From: Pseudomonadota bacterium
Lineage (GTDB): Bacteria; Pseudomonadota; Gammaproteobacteria; Steroidobacterales; Steroidobacteraceae
Length of the DNA: 36,842 nt
NCBI GenBank assembly: GCA_947453225.1
Contig: CANGFV010000007.1
Location: forward strand, 1-36,842
Direction: 5' to 3'
This document shows positions 36,622 to 36,842 of this stretch, in pieces; within the stretch, counting starts at the first letter, position 1; the number at the start of each line of letters is the position of its first letter. Position numbers and translations under genes: made by a program. The notes under the pieces are model-generated. The model had not been told where the DNA came from and searched no databases. It worked only from the letters and a program-made list of their open reading frames with translations.

Positions 36622-36842
36622 ATGAATGCCCGCGCCTTACTGTTCTTATTAATACTCACGATGATCTTGGCGTTGAGCCCACGCTATCGACGCCAAGGTT
36701 TGGTGTTAAGCGCTATCTTGTTGGTGTTGATGCTGTGGCAATTTCTACTGCCCACCAAAACGCCACTACCCGCACCGCAAGGGACAACATCTGCACCTGT
36801 TGCGATCTCGACGTTAATACCAGCGCAGTCAGTGCTGCTTAA
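36622..36842 (+). CDS. Start of a small membrane protein, truncated by the window edge
   Basis: An ATG at 36622, 11 nt after the preceding stop, opens a frame that is still open at 36842 (73 complete codons). The N-terminus MNARALLFLLILTMILALSP is one hydrophobic segment, followed by the positive turn RYRRQG and a second segment (LVLSAILLVLMLWQFLL). A Pro/Thr/Ala-rich stretch begins after that. This predicts two membrane helices or a signal-anchor followed by a periplasmic part. I do not recognise the family. The close spacing suggests it is co-transcribed with the GGDEF-EAL gene. Confidence 0.5.
   Translation, partial: MNARALLFLLILTMILALSPRYRRQGLVLSAILLVLMLWQFLLPTKTPLPAPQGTTSAPVAISTLIPAQSVLL

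Overview
The window is a chromosomal replication-origin neighbourhood of a mid-GC Gammaproteobacterium. The evidence is the order rpmH-rnpA-yidD-yidC-mnmE running right and dnaA-dnaN-recF-gyrB running left, the Pseudomonas-like block gyrB / plsC-glyS-glyQ, an enterobacterial-style glnA-ntrB-ntrC nitrogen locus with a sigma-54 promoter, and cyoE and uvrD on the flank. Two DUF6152-type exported proteins and GGDEF/EAL proteins fit an environmental gammaproteobacterium; I cannot name the family.

Layout. 1-159: tail of a cupin-like gene. 223-4527 (minus): cyoE, a VanZ-family membrane protein and uvrD, apparently one transcription unit. 4755-5852 (minus): an exported DUF6152-type protein. 6245-10891 (minus): glnA, a DUF4124 protein, ntrB and ntrC. 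The divergent glnA/glyQ gap carries a good sigma-54 promoter and two weak NtrC-like sites at -108 and -140. 11283-15070 (plus): glyQ, glyS and plsC. 15078-19285 (minus): an EmrB/EmrA/outer-membrane-factor efflux operon inserted between plsC and gyrB. 19474-25695 (minus): gyrB, recF, dnaN and dnaA. The AT-rich dnaA-dnaN gap has DnaA boxes, and recF carries two parS centromere sites. 25933-29773 (plus): rpmH, rnpA, yidD, yidC and mnmE. 29774-30826 (minus): a second DUF6152-type protein. 31006-32484 (plus): a seven-repeat FG-GAP exported protein. 32671-36610 (plus): two tandem PAS-GGDEF-EAL cyclic-di-GMP proteins. From 36622: the start of a small membrane protein that leaves the window.

How the genes work together. 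The centre initiates replication (DnaA, beta clamp, RecF, gyrase) and probably anchors ParB near the origin. The rpmH side is the conserved ribosome / RNase P / membrane-insertion / tRNA-modification cluster. The glnA locus is a self-regulated nitrogen circuit.

Most interesting observations. The first PAS-GGDEF-EAL gene is split by a -1 frameshift lying exactly on an A AAA AAC heptamer, with all catalytic motifs downstream still intact. It could be programmed recoding, a phase-variable tract, a recent mutation or an assembly error. Also notable are the two parS sites inside recF, the glnA control region with E. coli-like spacing, the efflux cassette inside an otherwise conserved block, the internally duplicated VanZ protein, and the DUF6152 paralogues whose predicted mature proteins begin with His-His.
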